From Rhabdophis nuchalis (taxonomy: Eukaryota; Chordata; Lepidosauria; Squamata; Natricidae), in contig CM077644.1 of the NCBI GenBank assembly GCA_039707465.1, positions 139,608,962 through 139,672,961 of the forward strand: a stretch of 64,000 nt of DNA. The letters are read 5' to 3'. The notes under the pieces are model-generated. The model was not told where the DNA came from. It searched no databases and worked only from the letters and a program-made list of their open reading frames with translations. A program made the position numbers and the translations under genes. How positions within the stretch are numbered: position 1 is the stretch's first letter; every line of letters starts with the position of its first letter. Shown here piece after piece: positions 35,424-53,160 of the stretch.

Positions 35424-37633
35424 GTGTCAGTGGTGATAATCTTGCACCTGGGCAGGAAAAAAGCAGTCTCTGATGTTCCTGAGATGCTTGGAGCTGGGAA
35501 TAGGGTTGTTGCATGGTGGACAAAGGGCGGGAGAGACACTCATAGTGGGTCACCACTGCTAAGCAGACAGGATATTCACTAGATTGTTCTTGATCCTGAT
35601 TCCCCCAAGAAAGCAACTATTCTTCTTCCTCATCTCCGGTCAGCTGCAAGAGGTACTTTGCTTTGCTATCAAGACAGCTTACAAGAGAAGAAGGTCTCAC
35701 ATAGAGGGGTAGCACTGTGAACTACAATACCCCCACCTCATCCTGAAGCAGGTGGGCAGGCTTACTGCTCCTTCCTCCTTCAGCCTTGGACAGGCAATGG
35801 ACCATTTCTCTTTTCAACTAACTGTGAGAACGATTACAGATGCGGTGAGTATAGCTAGCAATAATTTCATGTAACAGGAGAAGCCAGAATAGTAGGAAAT
35901 TTCTTCCTGTTGATTTCAGATCATTTTCCTGGGCCATGCTGCCCCTTCTTGCATTCCCTGAACTCCTCTTCTGCCTGTTTCCCACAGCCTCATACAGGCA
36001 GAAAAGTAGAGTGCAAAGCTTAGTAATCTATATGCTTTCTGCAATAGCCCAACATATAGGCTTTGCAATGAAGTAACATTTTACACAATTTAGTAACAAA
36101 CTCAAACTCTGTGACCAAGTAATCTCTTAATAAACACGAGAGACATCATCAACTTCCCCTTTTTGGAGGGGGGGGTCTTTTGCAAGATAGGCTTTCTGAA
36201 GATAAGATAAAATAAGATAAACTTGCTGATGATGTTTTTATTTGCATTGGGATACATACAATCTATACATGACTTATATTTTTCAAAAAATATTTTGACA
36301 TAAATTTATTTCCACAAAAATCTTACATAAATGTAGGTAGATGATATTTAATTATCCATAAAAGACTTATAGAACTTTTCTGCTCCATCTGAAAATAGAA
36401 TGGATTTGTCAGGTTAGGTAAAAGTAAAAATTATGTAAACTGTTGGAAGAAAGTTCTGGGTTCAAATCCATACCGCATCATTTTAAGGAACACATGGCAA
36501 ATTGCATAGACCAGAGGAAGTATAATTGACAGTGTAATACACAGTACAGTAATCAAAAGGTATGCTGAAAGTGATATTTATAGTAATAATGGGCTTTGAT
36601 TGTAAGGTGTATAGTTGAATTAATTGAGATGGTTTTGCCTGTGGAATGGATGGGGTGGGTGTGACCAAGGTGGCGCATAGCTATTTTTGTCCAACAGGTT
36701 CACTGTGGCTGTCTTGCCTGTCTCTGTCAGTAAAACTAAATGATAGCTTTAACTATCATTAAAACAACAGGCCCCCAGGATGTATTGTTAAATCCACAAC
36801 TTCACCAGGAGCAAAAACCTGACTTTAGGATGAGATAGTAGACATTGCCCCAACAATACGATAGTAAGTGATAGTAAGGAGCTTCCTGGCCTTTGCCCTC
36901 ATTCTCACCCACCCCTAGCTCTTTCAAAGATGAAAAGACCGTTGCTAGCTTTGACACTGTGACATCTCCTTGTGGGAGTTGAATCATGCAATTGCCAGGA
37001 AAATATGCTAATGAAGAGAGACAGTGGAGCCTGTATTTCACTTCCCAAGATTTCAAAAAGGAGAAGTTGCAGTTAAATTCTGTGCAGAGAAGGTGAGAAA
37101 AGTGAGGTTGGCCTCTCCAAGCCAGACCACTAAAATAAGATTTTGCTTTTTAGGAGAGAAGTGGGGGATATTTAGGGCTCCACTCAGTGGGCCCAAATTT
37201 CAGAGTTTGAAAGGTGGCGCATAGCTACCTCATATAGTGAAACTGATATATTTTGGGAAAAACTGATGTGCTGCTCACTCCTCCATAAAAGTTATGTAGG
37301 CATAACAGCTTTTTTTATACAGTGCCAATTTTTTTCAAGGTTGTGGCCAGAAAACAGACAATATATGAATATAAAACAGAAGAGTTCTGCGTTCACTTAT
37401 TGTTCCCTAAGATACGAATCTTAAGAGTATGTTAAATACTTCTTAAATATTCTACAATCATACATATGCTTAAAATTGTGAAATGAATTTAGATTTCTAT
37501 CAAGCTGTTACAGACCTGATTAGATTCATAAGAACCATCACAACTATTTCTGGGATCCTTAAAACATATATTAATGTTTCTTTTAGAGTAGAATTGCTGA
37601 ACTTATAAGTTGTATAAGAAGTTGCTGCATTAA

Positions 37634-42388
<4,755 letters not shown>

Positions 42389-43278
42389 AAACTATTCCAG
42401 GAAAAGGACAGAACAATCTACATTAGCTGTGTTTTGTTTACATGGACCACTTCAGATTTCAGGCTTGAGAGAAGACTTGTGTGTGTTTAAATAAGACCTT
42501 CAGAATGATGAGAGAAGTACTGCAATCTTCCGCATGTAGATAATTCAAAAATTCCATTTTATATGACCAAAACAATTTGTGCAGTATATGGCAGGAAAAG
42601 ACCTTGTATATTTGCACCAGAGAAAGTGGTGCATGATTTTGAAGGATCAAAAGGCTGAATGAATATCCCAGCCACAGGAGCAAGCTGCAACTATTGAGAT
42701 TGACCGTTGTAGTAAACATTGTCCTACCCAAATAATGTGGATTCCTGATAGTTTGTCATTTGCTTCCCCCCCCTCCCCCAACTTGGTGGCATGAGCAAAG
42801 CAATGCAAGGTGACAAAAGTGCACTAATAGCACCCAAATTTCAAGTTCTTTGACTGCTATTTTGAAATTTCTAAGCGTCTTCATCAGTCTGTTCAGACTG
42901 GCAACCATTCCCAGTGCCTCTGAGACCCTTGCCTCTTTTTATTATCAATAATGCTGTGGATCGACCATTTGTTGTTGTTCATGAGTAAATGGATTAGGAA
43001 AAGGATCAGCAACTTCTTTCAGTCTGTCACTTTAGGATATGGAAATCTTCATTCAGTGCAGAGTTGTTTTTTGCATTCATCATGACAAAATTGCCCAATG
43101 ATGTTTATCATTTGGCCAAGATTTCTTTCAACTAAGTTGCAATAACTAACATTTGTCTATGAATCCTGGAGTTTCACAAGGATCTCACTCTTTTTATTTG
43201 TACAGTATTCAAAAAGTGTAGAATAATTCTGTAAAGAGACATTCTTTACCAATTTTAATTCCTGTGATTAAGACTCAC

Positions 43279-43401
43279 CTGGGTATAATGGTGCTTCTTT
43301 AGGGATTTTTTGTAAAAGCTGGAGTTGGCAGAGGAGTTTTTCAGCCTTCACACCTATCTGTCTTTGAAAATCTGAAATCTGGTTGTTTGATCTTGAAGTA
43401 T
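43279..43401 (-). CDS. Possible exon of an unidentified protein (stalk-like)
   Basis: A 123-nt minus-strand stretch bounded by a good acceptor (TTGTTTCCAG) and donor (GTGAGT), phase 1 at both ends. It encodes TSRSNNQISDFQRQIGVKAE then KLLCQLQLLQKIPKEAPLYP, with a heptad-like Leu/Gln pattern. Joined to the exon at 44728-44866 (phase 0 to 1) it keeps frame. The pair looks like membrane anchor plus stalk of a type II protein, but no later domain was found and the family is not recognised. Confidence 0.3.
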
Positions 43402-44727
43402 CTGGAAACAATATCACACAAGACAACACAGAACACATCAAAATGAATTTGAAAGTAAAATTTATTTTGCAATACATTTTTGTCACTACTGCGGTAGATA
43501 TCACAGACAATACTTTGGGATAAAAATAGCTTTTTCAAAACTTAAGAATGGATCTTTCAATGAGCTCCCCACTTCTGTTAAAGAAAAACACTTGCGCATA
43601 ATTTTTTTCTGGCAGGATATATAAAATATGTGAATATTATTTATGTATATTGGAATCAAAATTCCTGATGAATACAGATAACACATCTTTATTATTACTG
43701 TTGTTGTTGGTATGATTCCTTTTTAAAAATTCAGAAATTTAAAAGGCTGGTTGGAGTAGCCTTTGTTGACCAAGTTTTCCTATTGGCATATCTTTAAGGT
43801 TCCAACAATTCAATTATTGAGAAAGATAATTTAATGCATGTTACATATTGCAGTCCCAGGAGAAGATAGATGATTCCAGTAAGCACTGCTTATTGCAAGA
43901 GTGGTGCAGGTGAGTCTGGGAATCTGCCTAGCCCAAATTGTGTTGCATTCCATTGCGAAATCCATATTTTACATGGTTCTGGCCCACCTAGTTGCAGGAA
44001 TTAATTCAAAACAGTATTGGAATCTTTGTGGGTCAATTGCAATGAACATGAAGTTGAATTCCAAATACCTGTCTTGGGTTGTGGCATTCATTTTACTGTT
44101 CTCCATAATTATCGTTCACGTGTTCATATCCACGCTCTTCCCTCCTCTTCCTCTTCTCAAAATCAGTATTCTAAAATAGGTTTTTAAACCAAACTCACAT
44201 GCAGTTTGAAACAATATTACAGGATTGTAGAATTTGAAATAAATTTTAGTACTACTGAGTCTTGAATTGAATTGTAAGATGAAAACTGATGTTACTTATA
44301 TTTATCCATATAAGACCATAGTATTTTTAGTGAAATCTGCAACAAATTTATACATGATATCAAAAATACTTATCTGCTGGAAAATAATATGCCCATTAGT
44401 GACTAAAAGTTCTCAACTCTCATGGAATGAAATTTGACTTGAAATTAAATGAAAATGTCCCAACTATATTCTGTGAATGGAAATAATGGATAAAGCATAA
44501 TAGGATTGGATAATTATGTTTGAAATACTACATCACTATTTTTTATTTCCTTTAAATACAAACTAAATATTTCTTTTTTTACAGCATATAGGTAGAACTA
44601 TATGCTGTAAGTAGTACAATATTGTCTTAAGCATTATTACACAGAGTTCTTAAACCTAGTTGCATAATAGCATCATTAACAGACCCAATATTATTCTGTT
44701 GATCAGTCAATCTTTCCATTTTTTTAC

Positions 44728-44866
44728 TTCCAAAGTTGTTTTTACAGACCACTGCATTTATTGCACCAGTTTTCATGTTGCTTCTTTTCTCCTTCCCTTG
44801 CTGATTATTAATGCACAAGAATGCAGTGATTATAAAACATGCAATTAAAACATGAATGTTATCTTT
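44728..44866 (-). CDS. Possible exon with a membrane segment
   Basis: A minus-strand stretch after an acceptor ending CACTAACCCAG (containing a branch-point-like CTAAC), encoding KDNIHVLIACFIITAFLCIN. Its hydrophobic core could span a membrane, and a basic stretch QQGKEKRSN follows. It ends at a plausible GTAAAA donor at 44727. If the donor is not used, the frame runs to a stop near 44627. The first, cytoplasmic exon was not found. Confidence 0.25.
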
Positions 44867-45752
44867 CTGGGTTAGTGCAGGAGAATTATAATTTTAAATT
44901 TATTACATTTCTACATTCTGCGTTAAGATTTTACACTTTCTTCTGAAGTGTTTTAAATCTAAAAATGCTTAGAAATTAATAAGCAAAACTTCAAGATATT
45001 ATGGTTCTTGATAACAAAAAATATTAAACAACAATGTTATTCAAGAAGCAGACCCATTTTCTCTTTTTTTTAAAGAAATTGCCTGAAGAAAAGACAGGCA
45101 GCCAAAAAATGGATTATTGTTCATAGTCTGCCTTCATTAGCAGAAAAAGTCACAAATTCCTAGTTCAACCTGCATCCTTGGAGACAAATTGTTCTTTAAT
45201 TATAAGTAAATAGCCATCTTCTGCAAGAATTATGGGTTATTCTTTCCAACCCAAACAAATGTGTGACAGAAATTCTGTGACGGGTCTTGGGCTTCCCTCA
45301 ACAGGATAACTCCGGAAACAGAACAGAACAACAATGATTCCAAACACTGAACAGAATGGAAGCAAATGTGGTGTTGGGGGAGAATAGAAATATTGGTAAA
45401 AAACAAAAAGGGGCAAATCTGGTTGGGCTGGGAAGAGAGAAATTCAAGGAAAAATTCTCCCATTTTTGAAGAGGCAGTTCTGGGTAGTTGTTTGAAATGT
45501 AGCCTACTCTTCCATTCTAAGACCCCTGTTCCCCTTCCCAGTGAGGCAAAGTTTCAAGGTTGGAAAGAATTCTAGAAGCCATGGTCTGCATTCTTTCCCT
45601 ACCTTGGTTAATTCTAGGAGCCTAGTATATCCATCCCTTATTCAATCAGGTTTGTTGAATTGATTTCAAGATATATACAGTATAATTAAGTCATTGTCAG
45701 AAAGGAATCCTGGAAAGATAATTTGAACACTTCAAGGTGTCTTTGCTTAGAT

Positions 45753-45881
45753 CAGGGGTGTCAAAACCCATGTCTTCATGGCAGCGTCGTGTGATGTATC
45801 TGGCCTTTTTGCCCCTTTACTAAACTGGGCAGGGGCGGGACCAGCACGTGACACATGTGGGCCACGAGTTTGACACCCCTA
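45753..45881. mobile_element. hAT-like MITE (129 bp) with perfect 8-bp target duplication
   Basis: Starts CAGGGGTGTCAAA and ends TTTGACACCCCTA. GCTTAGAT flanks both sides (45745-45752 and 45882-45889). Confidence 0.85.
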
Positions 45882-47068
45882 GCTTAGATAATTAATCAAT
45901 GTGTTCAGGTGCAAACACTATGCAAGGAAGGGGAAAAAAGACTGTAACTAAGCATTCACCACAACATCCAAAATTAAAAGTTCTCCAAATTGTCAGTGTC
46001 ATATGAATCTCACCATCCTTTTTGGCAAAGCCAAAAAGACTGGTACATCTACTCAGGATTGGCATTGCTGGCCATTTCCAAGACCCCACAATTATTCTGG
46101 GAATCCTCTGTCAAATTCCAGAACGAGGGGCTCTGCTGCAGTCCCTAATTGCTTTTCCCAACTCTACTGCCCTCCCTACCTGACAGGGCAATGGATGAAG
46201 AAAAATGGGCCATTGTGGATTGGGTCTAAAAGAGAGCGCAAGTGAATGGGCAGAGGCAGTAATAAAGATGTGGCAACTCCAGGGCGGGGCTGGTACCTAG
46301 GGGCTCACCAGGTAGATACTACATTTGTTTATGCTTGTTTAGTTATGGCATATGTTTCTACGTTCCATGAGCAGAGCAGACAACGAGGAAAGAAAACTGA
46401 GCTTATGGCATAATGGAGTACTGTATAAGCAGAATGTGGGTGGGCTGCAAGAGAAAATTGCTATTTTCAGCAGCATCCCAACATCTGTCACAATATATAT
46501 TCCGTCAGAAGATTGCCTGTTCACCGCCCTGAGTCCCGCAAGTTACTTATTGTCTTCCTGTTCTTGACTTGTTGTTTCAAATCAGAAAGCTTAACAGCTC
46601 ATAAATCTTCAACAAGGATTCCCAGAGGCAATTACATTGCAATGTAACAGGGTAATTTAAGAGTGTTCCAAACTTCTTAGTTAAAGGAGGAACAGAGACA
46701 GACAGAAAGAAAAAGTATCCTCCTTAGTCAGAATTAATCCAGTCGCTTTCAGAACAAACGGAAATGGCTTCGTTCTTCTTTATTCTCATGTTTCAATCCA
46801 CCATTTCAAAAGATTCCATTAATAGCAGAAACCGCTCAGGTCAATTAAATCCGCAGCTTATTTTGAAATTCCAGACTTTAAAAAAAAAAAAGTTTCTTAG
46901 CAAAGTATTACAAAAGCAAGATAGAATACCTTCCCAGTGTTACACTTTCTCTTTAAGAAATTCCTTTCCTCCAGAGCTCTTCCGCTGCCTTGTCCTCCCA
47001 CGGCCCTTCAAAAACTTTTCCTTTGTATCAAACAGAGGTTTTGCGACCTCTGTGATTAGCGAAGCCAG

Positions 47069-47158
47069 TTTTCCAAACACCGTCCCTCCAGGACGGTTTA
47101 GGGGGTTGGACTAGAAGACCTCCAAGGTCCCTTCAAACTCTGCTATTGTATTCTGGAG
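47069..47158 (+). mobile_element. CR1 3' end fragment
   Basis: GGGGTTGGACTAGAAGACCT, then CCAAGGTCCCTTCAAACTCT and a TATTGTATTCTG end, matching the typical CR1 3' terminus. Confidence 0.75.
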
Positions 47159-47555
47159 TCTGGCAACAGAGCTTCCAGACTCCATTAAGATGCGCATATT
47201 GCGATGGGGCACAATTTGGGGGTGGCAGGTGGGGCAGTGGATGGGGTGCCCTGGCAGCCACTTCTTGGAGCCCGCTGCCCACGCTGCCAGTGACCACGGT
47301 TTCATGCCCCCTCTCCAGGGCAACAGGACAGCAGAGCCAGTGCGCCGGGCGAAGTTTCTCCTCCTGGGCTTCAGGTCTGGAAGGTGCCTTCACCACCCCT
47401 GCCCCAACAAGAGAGGGGAGGGGAGAGTCTGGCGCTTCTTTGCCACTGGCAGAGGTGCCGGGCACCCCATCCTCTGCCCCACCTGTCACCCCCAAATTTT
47501 GCCCCATTGCAATATGCGCATCTTAATGGAGTCTGGCAGCTCCGTTGCATCTCTC
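47153..47555. repeat. Foldback-like element with about 100-bp inverted arms
   Basis: The left arm (47153-47255) contains CAGACTCCATTAAGATGCGC and GGGGTGGCAGGTGGGGCAG. The right arm (about 47455-47555) is its reverse complement with few mismatches. About 200 bp separate the arms. A diverged further arm lies at 47676-47760 (GACTCAAGTAAGATGTG...). Part of this sequence recurs at 16011-16085, where duplicon copy 2 starts. Confidence 0.8.
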
Positions 47556-48220
47556 GGCTGGTCTTTGCAGGGGAAACCTTGCACAATAAAGGAAAACTTC
47601 ATGAGAAGTTTTTCGTTACTGCGCAAGATGTTTCCCTGCACAGCGCGGCCGAGAAAGAGGTGGTGGGGCTGCCAGACTCAAGTAAGATGTGTGCCCCACC
47701 CCACTCCATCCCTTGCCCTGCCCCACCTGCCACCCCCAAATTATGCCCGAAATTCTTACGTGAGGATTCCTTTGCTACCTGCGAACTCCGGGTGGTCAGT
47801 AGCTGAGCCAGCAAGCTGGCAATCGGCTGGCTGCTTCTAATCTGTCTCTGCGCCTGCACCCTCGCCCGACCGTGCTGCCCTCTTGCTTTTATCCCTGCCT
47901 CATCCGGACGCCGATGCTGGCCAAGAGAAAACAGAAAACAAGTCTGTAGAGGAGGGGGAGGGCACCTGACTCTGCGATGTGCACCGGGGAACTAGGAATG
48001 AAAGCATTCCTGGAACTGCCTGCCACCTGAAACACGACGCACTTGTTTGGCTTCTGCACGTGCCCTTCTTTGAATCAAGAGGGGATCGTGATGCTGCCGG
48101 CCAAAAATGCTTTCCTTGAGAAGGCTTTGAACGCCATTCCCCGGGCTGCTTCGGGAATCAGGCTCACCGCATGGAATCACCCAAAAATGTGACGCACGGA
48201 GCGGGTGGGTGGAGCTACAT

Positions 48221-48289
48221 TTGGAGTATAAGACGCACCCAGATTTTTGCCCTCTCTTTGGGGGTAAAAAGGTGTGTCTTATACTCCGA
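48221..48289. mobile_element. Tiny hairpin MITE, copy 3
   Basis: Counterpart of 16519-16587, with left arm TTGGAGTATAAGACGCACC. Confidence 0.55.
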
Positions 48290-49072
48290 AAAATATTTAC
48301 ATTTATTCTTTCAGTAAATCTAATGAGTTAAAACTCCAGCTTTTTTTCTACTACACCCAAACATGGCAAATAAATGTTAATACAGTAGTTCTCAATTTAT
48401 GAGCAGTCAAAATTACAACCTACCTGAAAAAGGAGACTTGGAACCAAGATTTGAAGTTTCAATGGTTGAGCCCCCATGTTCACATGGTTATATTTCTGGT
48501 GTTCAGTCACATTTATGGTTATTTACAGCATAGTGAACAAACAGTTCTGCTTAAAAACTGTAGCATATGTTTGATGACTGTGGTTTTTGCATTTACGATA
48601 GCTGCAAAGACATAAAAGCTGCCATTACAAAGGATAACTATATGCAGGCTCCATTATGATAACACAAAGACAGCTTTAGTGAATTGTCTCTAAGCAGGTG
48701 TGTCCTCATTTCTCATAAAGTAGATAAGAACTCAATTTCACTCCTTTCTGTGCCTAACTGACCATTCTGTAAGTGAAATAAGTGATAACCACAAACATAC
48801 TCTTTGGGTTTTGGCATCACAGTGAAACAAAAATTCAGTATAAAATGGCAATGTTAATATTTATGTACCGGTACTTATTTATAAAGTTGATTTTTAATAC
48901 ATTTGAAAGGATATGAACCTGAACATAAAATTTCTATTTTTTTTCTTTACTGAAAATTCTTGATAAGTGTTTGCAATATTCCGTACTTAAGAGATAATGT
49001 TTTTATTACGTTTCCATCTAGACTTTTCACACACACACACTTCCACAGTAGATGGAAAAGTAATGCACACAT

Positions 49073-49105
<33 letters not shown>

Positions 49106-49497
49106 AATTTAATTTTTTTTAAATTAAATCTAGATCATATTGTACGCAATCCACTAAAAATCAGTAGATTGTTTCCTGGTTTAGTTAAGCTTTACAGTTG
49201 TGATAATGTTAATACAATAGTAAAAGAAGAATGTTTGAATTCTTCACCAGATGCATTGACCAACTCACCTGATGTCCCTGGGAGTGTTCCGTCCTCCTCC
49301 AGGACGGCTTCTGGAGAGGCATCAGGGGAAGCATCTGAGGGAGGAATCAAAGGCTATTATTAGTACAAACACTTTACACTTTCTGGAGTTAATTGTCATC
49401 ACCCACCCTTAGTTGGCCCTGCATGGCACAGCTCCTTGCTTCATTGAGCTGCAAAAGACTCTTTGACATGAAGAATCTGAAGTTGATACCTTTTAAA

Positions 49498-51293
49498 TTA
49501 ATCGGAGTCTTCCTCGAGGCTGCTGATGTCTCCAAGAGTGGCTTCCGAGTCAGAATCCTGTGAACGATAGAGATTCTTCTTCAGCCACAAGGGCAAAAGA
49601 GACCTAGAAGTCCTCAAAAGAGGGTCTTTACATTGGGGATGAAAAAAATAGGCTCTCTACTCTTTGCCTCCATCCCTCCCCAAGAGAAAACACTTTCTTA
49701 CCCATGGACTGGAAGCATCCCTGACCTCGGAAGCCACTGCAGCCTCGTCCCAGCTTCCCTCTGACACCTCCTCCAGAAGCGCAAGAGAGTCCACGTCCTC
49801 CAGGCTGCTGGATGTGGAGCCCACCACAACCTTCATAGAATCCTGCAAATGAAAACATCCAGGCATTCAACTCCTTTGTGCCAAGAGGAAGAAGGCCTTT
49901 GGAAGCCTTAAGCCTGGGAGGATCTATTGCACCATTTCCCCCTCCCCTATCAGGACTTGTGGCATAGCCTTCCTCGGCCCCATTGCCAAAGCCTTCTTAC
50001 CTCTGAAGAAGATATCTCCTCGTCCCCATTGGGAGGTGTAGTGGGCTCCACATCCACAGCTTCAGAGCTACTGTCCAGAGGAAGAAGGAGAAATGGTAAG
50101 GAATGAAGATAGCTCAGCTTCCCCTTTCCATGATGATGAGCCACCTTCTCTCCCTGCAAGCCCTTGTGAACCAGCAGGGATCTTTTCCTGCCCAGGTGCT
50201 ACCTACCTTGAAGGACGCAGACTCTGCTGATCTGGAGGGGATTTCCCTGGAAGGGCTTCTTCCAATGGATCCTGGAAAAACAATACAAAAATTCTATCTG
50301 TTGGCACATCAACACCTTCACAGAGACAAGGCTTCTGCCATTCGCACGAGGAGGAGAGGGACAAGGCTTACCACTTCGGACGAGCTCTCCTGTATGGGAG
50401 GGAGGCTGGGTTGCCACCTCTGGGTTGTGAGACGCCTGGGGAGAGAATGAAGGGCCAATTAAAACTAGCCCTGAGCCCTTTTAAAGAGTGAACACATGGA
50501 GGCTCTAGCAGAAGCAGAAGTATAGGGTAGAAATACCTCCCCTCTGGAAAACCTTTCTTCTAGCCTTTCTCTTTAGGACTTTAGCAGCCACCTTCATGGG
50601 GGCTTCAGAATCCCTCAGCTGAGAATACATACCTCCAGAGATAATTCTCAGGCATCACGTCTTCATCACATCTTGTGTTGCCATGTGAGGGAAAATCCAT
50701 GCAAATCTGAAAGTAAGGATTGTAAAAATCAAAGTTCTCTGTTAGATTGAGTTTGCTAGGGTGGCCAGGTGCCCCAAGTGAGGTTTTGAGGCAAGAACCC
50801 CCACTGGCCATGTTGCAAAATCATCCTTACCCCTGTTGATGAAGACGTGCCACCTTGCTGCACAACCCGGTCCTGTGCCTCGTCACACCTGATCAAAAGA
50901 AGAGGTGAAACATGTCAAAGAACATGCAGTTATCTCAGCCTCCCCTTTCTAAGGCCTGCCAATTGGCCTGCCCAACTTTGGCCCCCGCAAGCCCCTTAGG
51001 GATACCATAAGGGAGACTCTTACAGATTCTTTTACAATGCAACAATGGTGCCCCACCCTGCCTAGGTTTTAAGGAGAAGATCATGGTACCTATCAGGTGG
51101 CACAGGAATATCTTCTTCGCTACCCTTCGTGCAGCAGAAGAGCGCGGAACACCTTTTCCAGATGTTCTGTGAAGAGAAGAGAAATAGACACGAGTCAGTC
51201 AGAAGACATGGAAAGCATCACTTTTCCCCCTGCTGCCGGTTTCTTGGCATCTGTGATGGCCACACTTACTCTCAACAGCCTTCTGGCAGCCAT
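49498..51293 (-). CDS. Unidentified nine-exon acidic protein, copy B (210 aa)
   Basis: Second copy of the gene at 18499-20288, with coding exons 51270-51293, 51090-51166, 50831-50888, 50633-50706, 50372-50435, 50207-50271, 50001-50070, 49702-49842 and 49498-49557. All splice sites, the start and the stop are kept. Differences from copy A: exon 4 is 74 nt instead of 68 and reads ICMDFPSHGNTRCDEDV where copy A reads IFMDSYHNTRCDEDV; exon 5 has Pro to Ser (QESPSEV to QESSSEV); exon 7 has Ala to Val (SEAADVE to SEAVDVE). Exons 1-3, 6, 8 and 9 look identical. Two intact copies argue against a dead relic, though not decisively for such a recent duplication. Function unknown. Confidence 0.72.
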
Positions 51294-51519
51294 CCCTGAA
51301 GAGTTGTCTCTTCAGACAAACTGACAACCTCGTTCCCTCGGCAACCAGGTAAACAATGGCCACATTCTAAGCCTGCAAAAGGAAGGCATCTCATCTGGGA
51401 CAAGGAGTGGCCTGTGGCTGACTCTCTTGGTGGCCTTTGGCCACTGCCTTCCATGTGGGAAACTGTCTGTTCATGAACAACAGAGAACCACAATCATTGT
51501 GGCACAAAGCACAGAGGGA

Positions 51520-51940
51520 ATCATAGAATCCTAGGGTGCAAAGGACTTTTAGTTCAACTTCTTGCCCAAGAAATGGCTCCTCATACCACCTCAGACAAAT
51601 GATTGCCCAATCTTTTCTTGAAAATCTCCACAATGGAGCACACCCAATGCTGGGAAACAAACTGTTTCATTGTTTAATGCTTCTCACTGTCAGGAAATTC
51701 CTCCTTTCTTCCACGGTTGGATCTCACTCTGATGAGCTTCCACTTCATGCCCTTCCCTCAGCTGCTATGGAGAATCAACACCCTCTTCTCTGTGGCCTCC
51801 CTGCAAGTATTGGGAGACTCCTCTCATATCTCCCCTCCTTCTTTTCTTCAAGGGGCCCTAGAACCCAAACTGCTTCTCAGCTGGCCTTCTTGGACAATTT
51901 CCTCTTCCTTTCCTTTTTGTGCCAGCACAGACTGGCATTC
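51520..51940 (-). mobile_element. CR1-like 3' region, copy 3
   Basis: Counterpart of 20515-20935. Confidence 0.6.
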
Positions 51941-52312
51941 TTGCTCACCGGTTAGTGGGTCGCAATCATGTCTGCTTAGAGGAAAACATATTTTGTTTTT
52001 GCTAATATACATTTTCAGATTTGTGTTTAAGGGGCCCTGAACCTCTTACACACAGTATAAAATCTGATATTTCCAATAAAATAACAAGACTCAGCAAAAC
52101 AAAACAAAACAACAACACAACCCATTCTTCGCAGTTCTGCTGACAAAACATTAAATCCAGAGACTTTGTCTGGCTATTGGATGAGGGAATAAATGGGGAA
52201 CTCATCAAATTTGCAGATGACACCAAGCTGGCAGGAATAGCCAACACTCCAGAAGATAGGCTTAAGATACAGAAGGATCTTGACAAACTTAAATATTGGG
52301 CACTATCTAACA

Positions 52313-53076
52313 CAGCGTTTTTCAACCACTGTGCCGTGGCACACTAGTGTGCCGTGAGATATTGTCTGGTGTGCCGTGGGAAAAATTCCAATTTCATCCG
52401 TAACATGCGGCTTCGGCTCACAAATAGACCAATCATTAGAACATTAGAAATGTTCACACTCACCAAGCAATGGCAAGGTGTTCACACTACTGCACTGTGT
52501 GAGATAATAGTTAAACATTTAAAAACTCTCGAGGAGAAGTTGTCATTTTATTTCTCTTCAGTCTCCACTGAATGCCTTGACTGGGTTAGGGACCTTTATA
52601 GCTCAGCATCAGTTGGTGGAAAGGACATGACTTTACAGGAGCAGGAGGAACTAACTGAACTGAGACAAAATCGTGGTTTCAAGCTAAGATTTGCTGATCT
52701 ACCTTTGGACAGTTTTTGGTTGGATACTGCCAAGGAGTTCCCCGTTCTGGCAAACAAAGCTATTTTGACATTGCTCCCATTTTCCACTACATATCTGTGT
52801 GAGATGAGCTTTTCAAGCCTGATTGCTATAAAAACTAAAGACAGAGAGAGACTGAGAGCTGTTGACGAAGAGCTACGTGTGTGTCTTTCTTCGATTCCTG
52901 CCAGAATATCAGCTTTGTGTTCAGCCAAACAGGCCCAGGTTTCGCACTGAGTAAGTAAACAGAAATATGAACAATTATAAAATACTTTTTAACATTTTCT
53001 AATGGTGGTGGTGTGCCTCGTGATTTTTTTTTATGAAAAAAGTGTGCCTTTGCACAAAAAAGGTTGAAAAACGCTG
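52313..53076 (+). mobile_element. hAT transposon with hATC fragment, copy 3
   Basis: Counterpart of 21308-22066, with the same ATCTAACA target duplication (52305-52312 and 53077-53084). It keeps an extra GCCGT-containing 5 bp near 52371. Its right terminus AACGCTG pairs exactly with the left terminus, so this copy looks closer to the original. The hATC-containing open frame is 52354-52950. Confidence 0.88.
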
Positions 53077-53160
53077 ATCTAACAAAATGAAATTCAATAG
53101 TGAAAAGAGTAAGGTTCTACGTTTAGGCAAGAAAAACAAAACGCACAAGTACAGTATAGG

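Noticed and set aside
36459..36469. GGTTCAAATCC, a tRNA B-box-like sequence
   Set aside because: No A-box at the right distance and no cloverleaf; it is not part of a recognisable tRNA or SINE head.
43901..44179. Plus-strand open frame of 92 codons with hydrophobic stretches
   Set aside because: No homology, no good splice or promoter context; AT-rich sequence gives hydrophobic frames easily.
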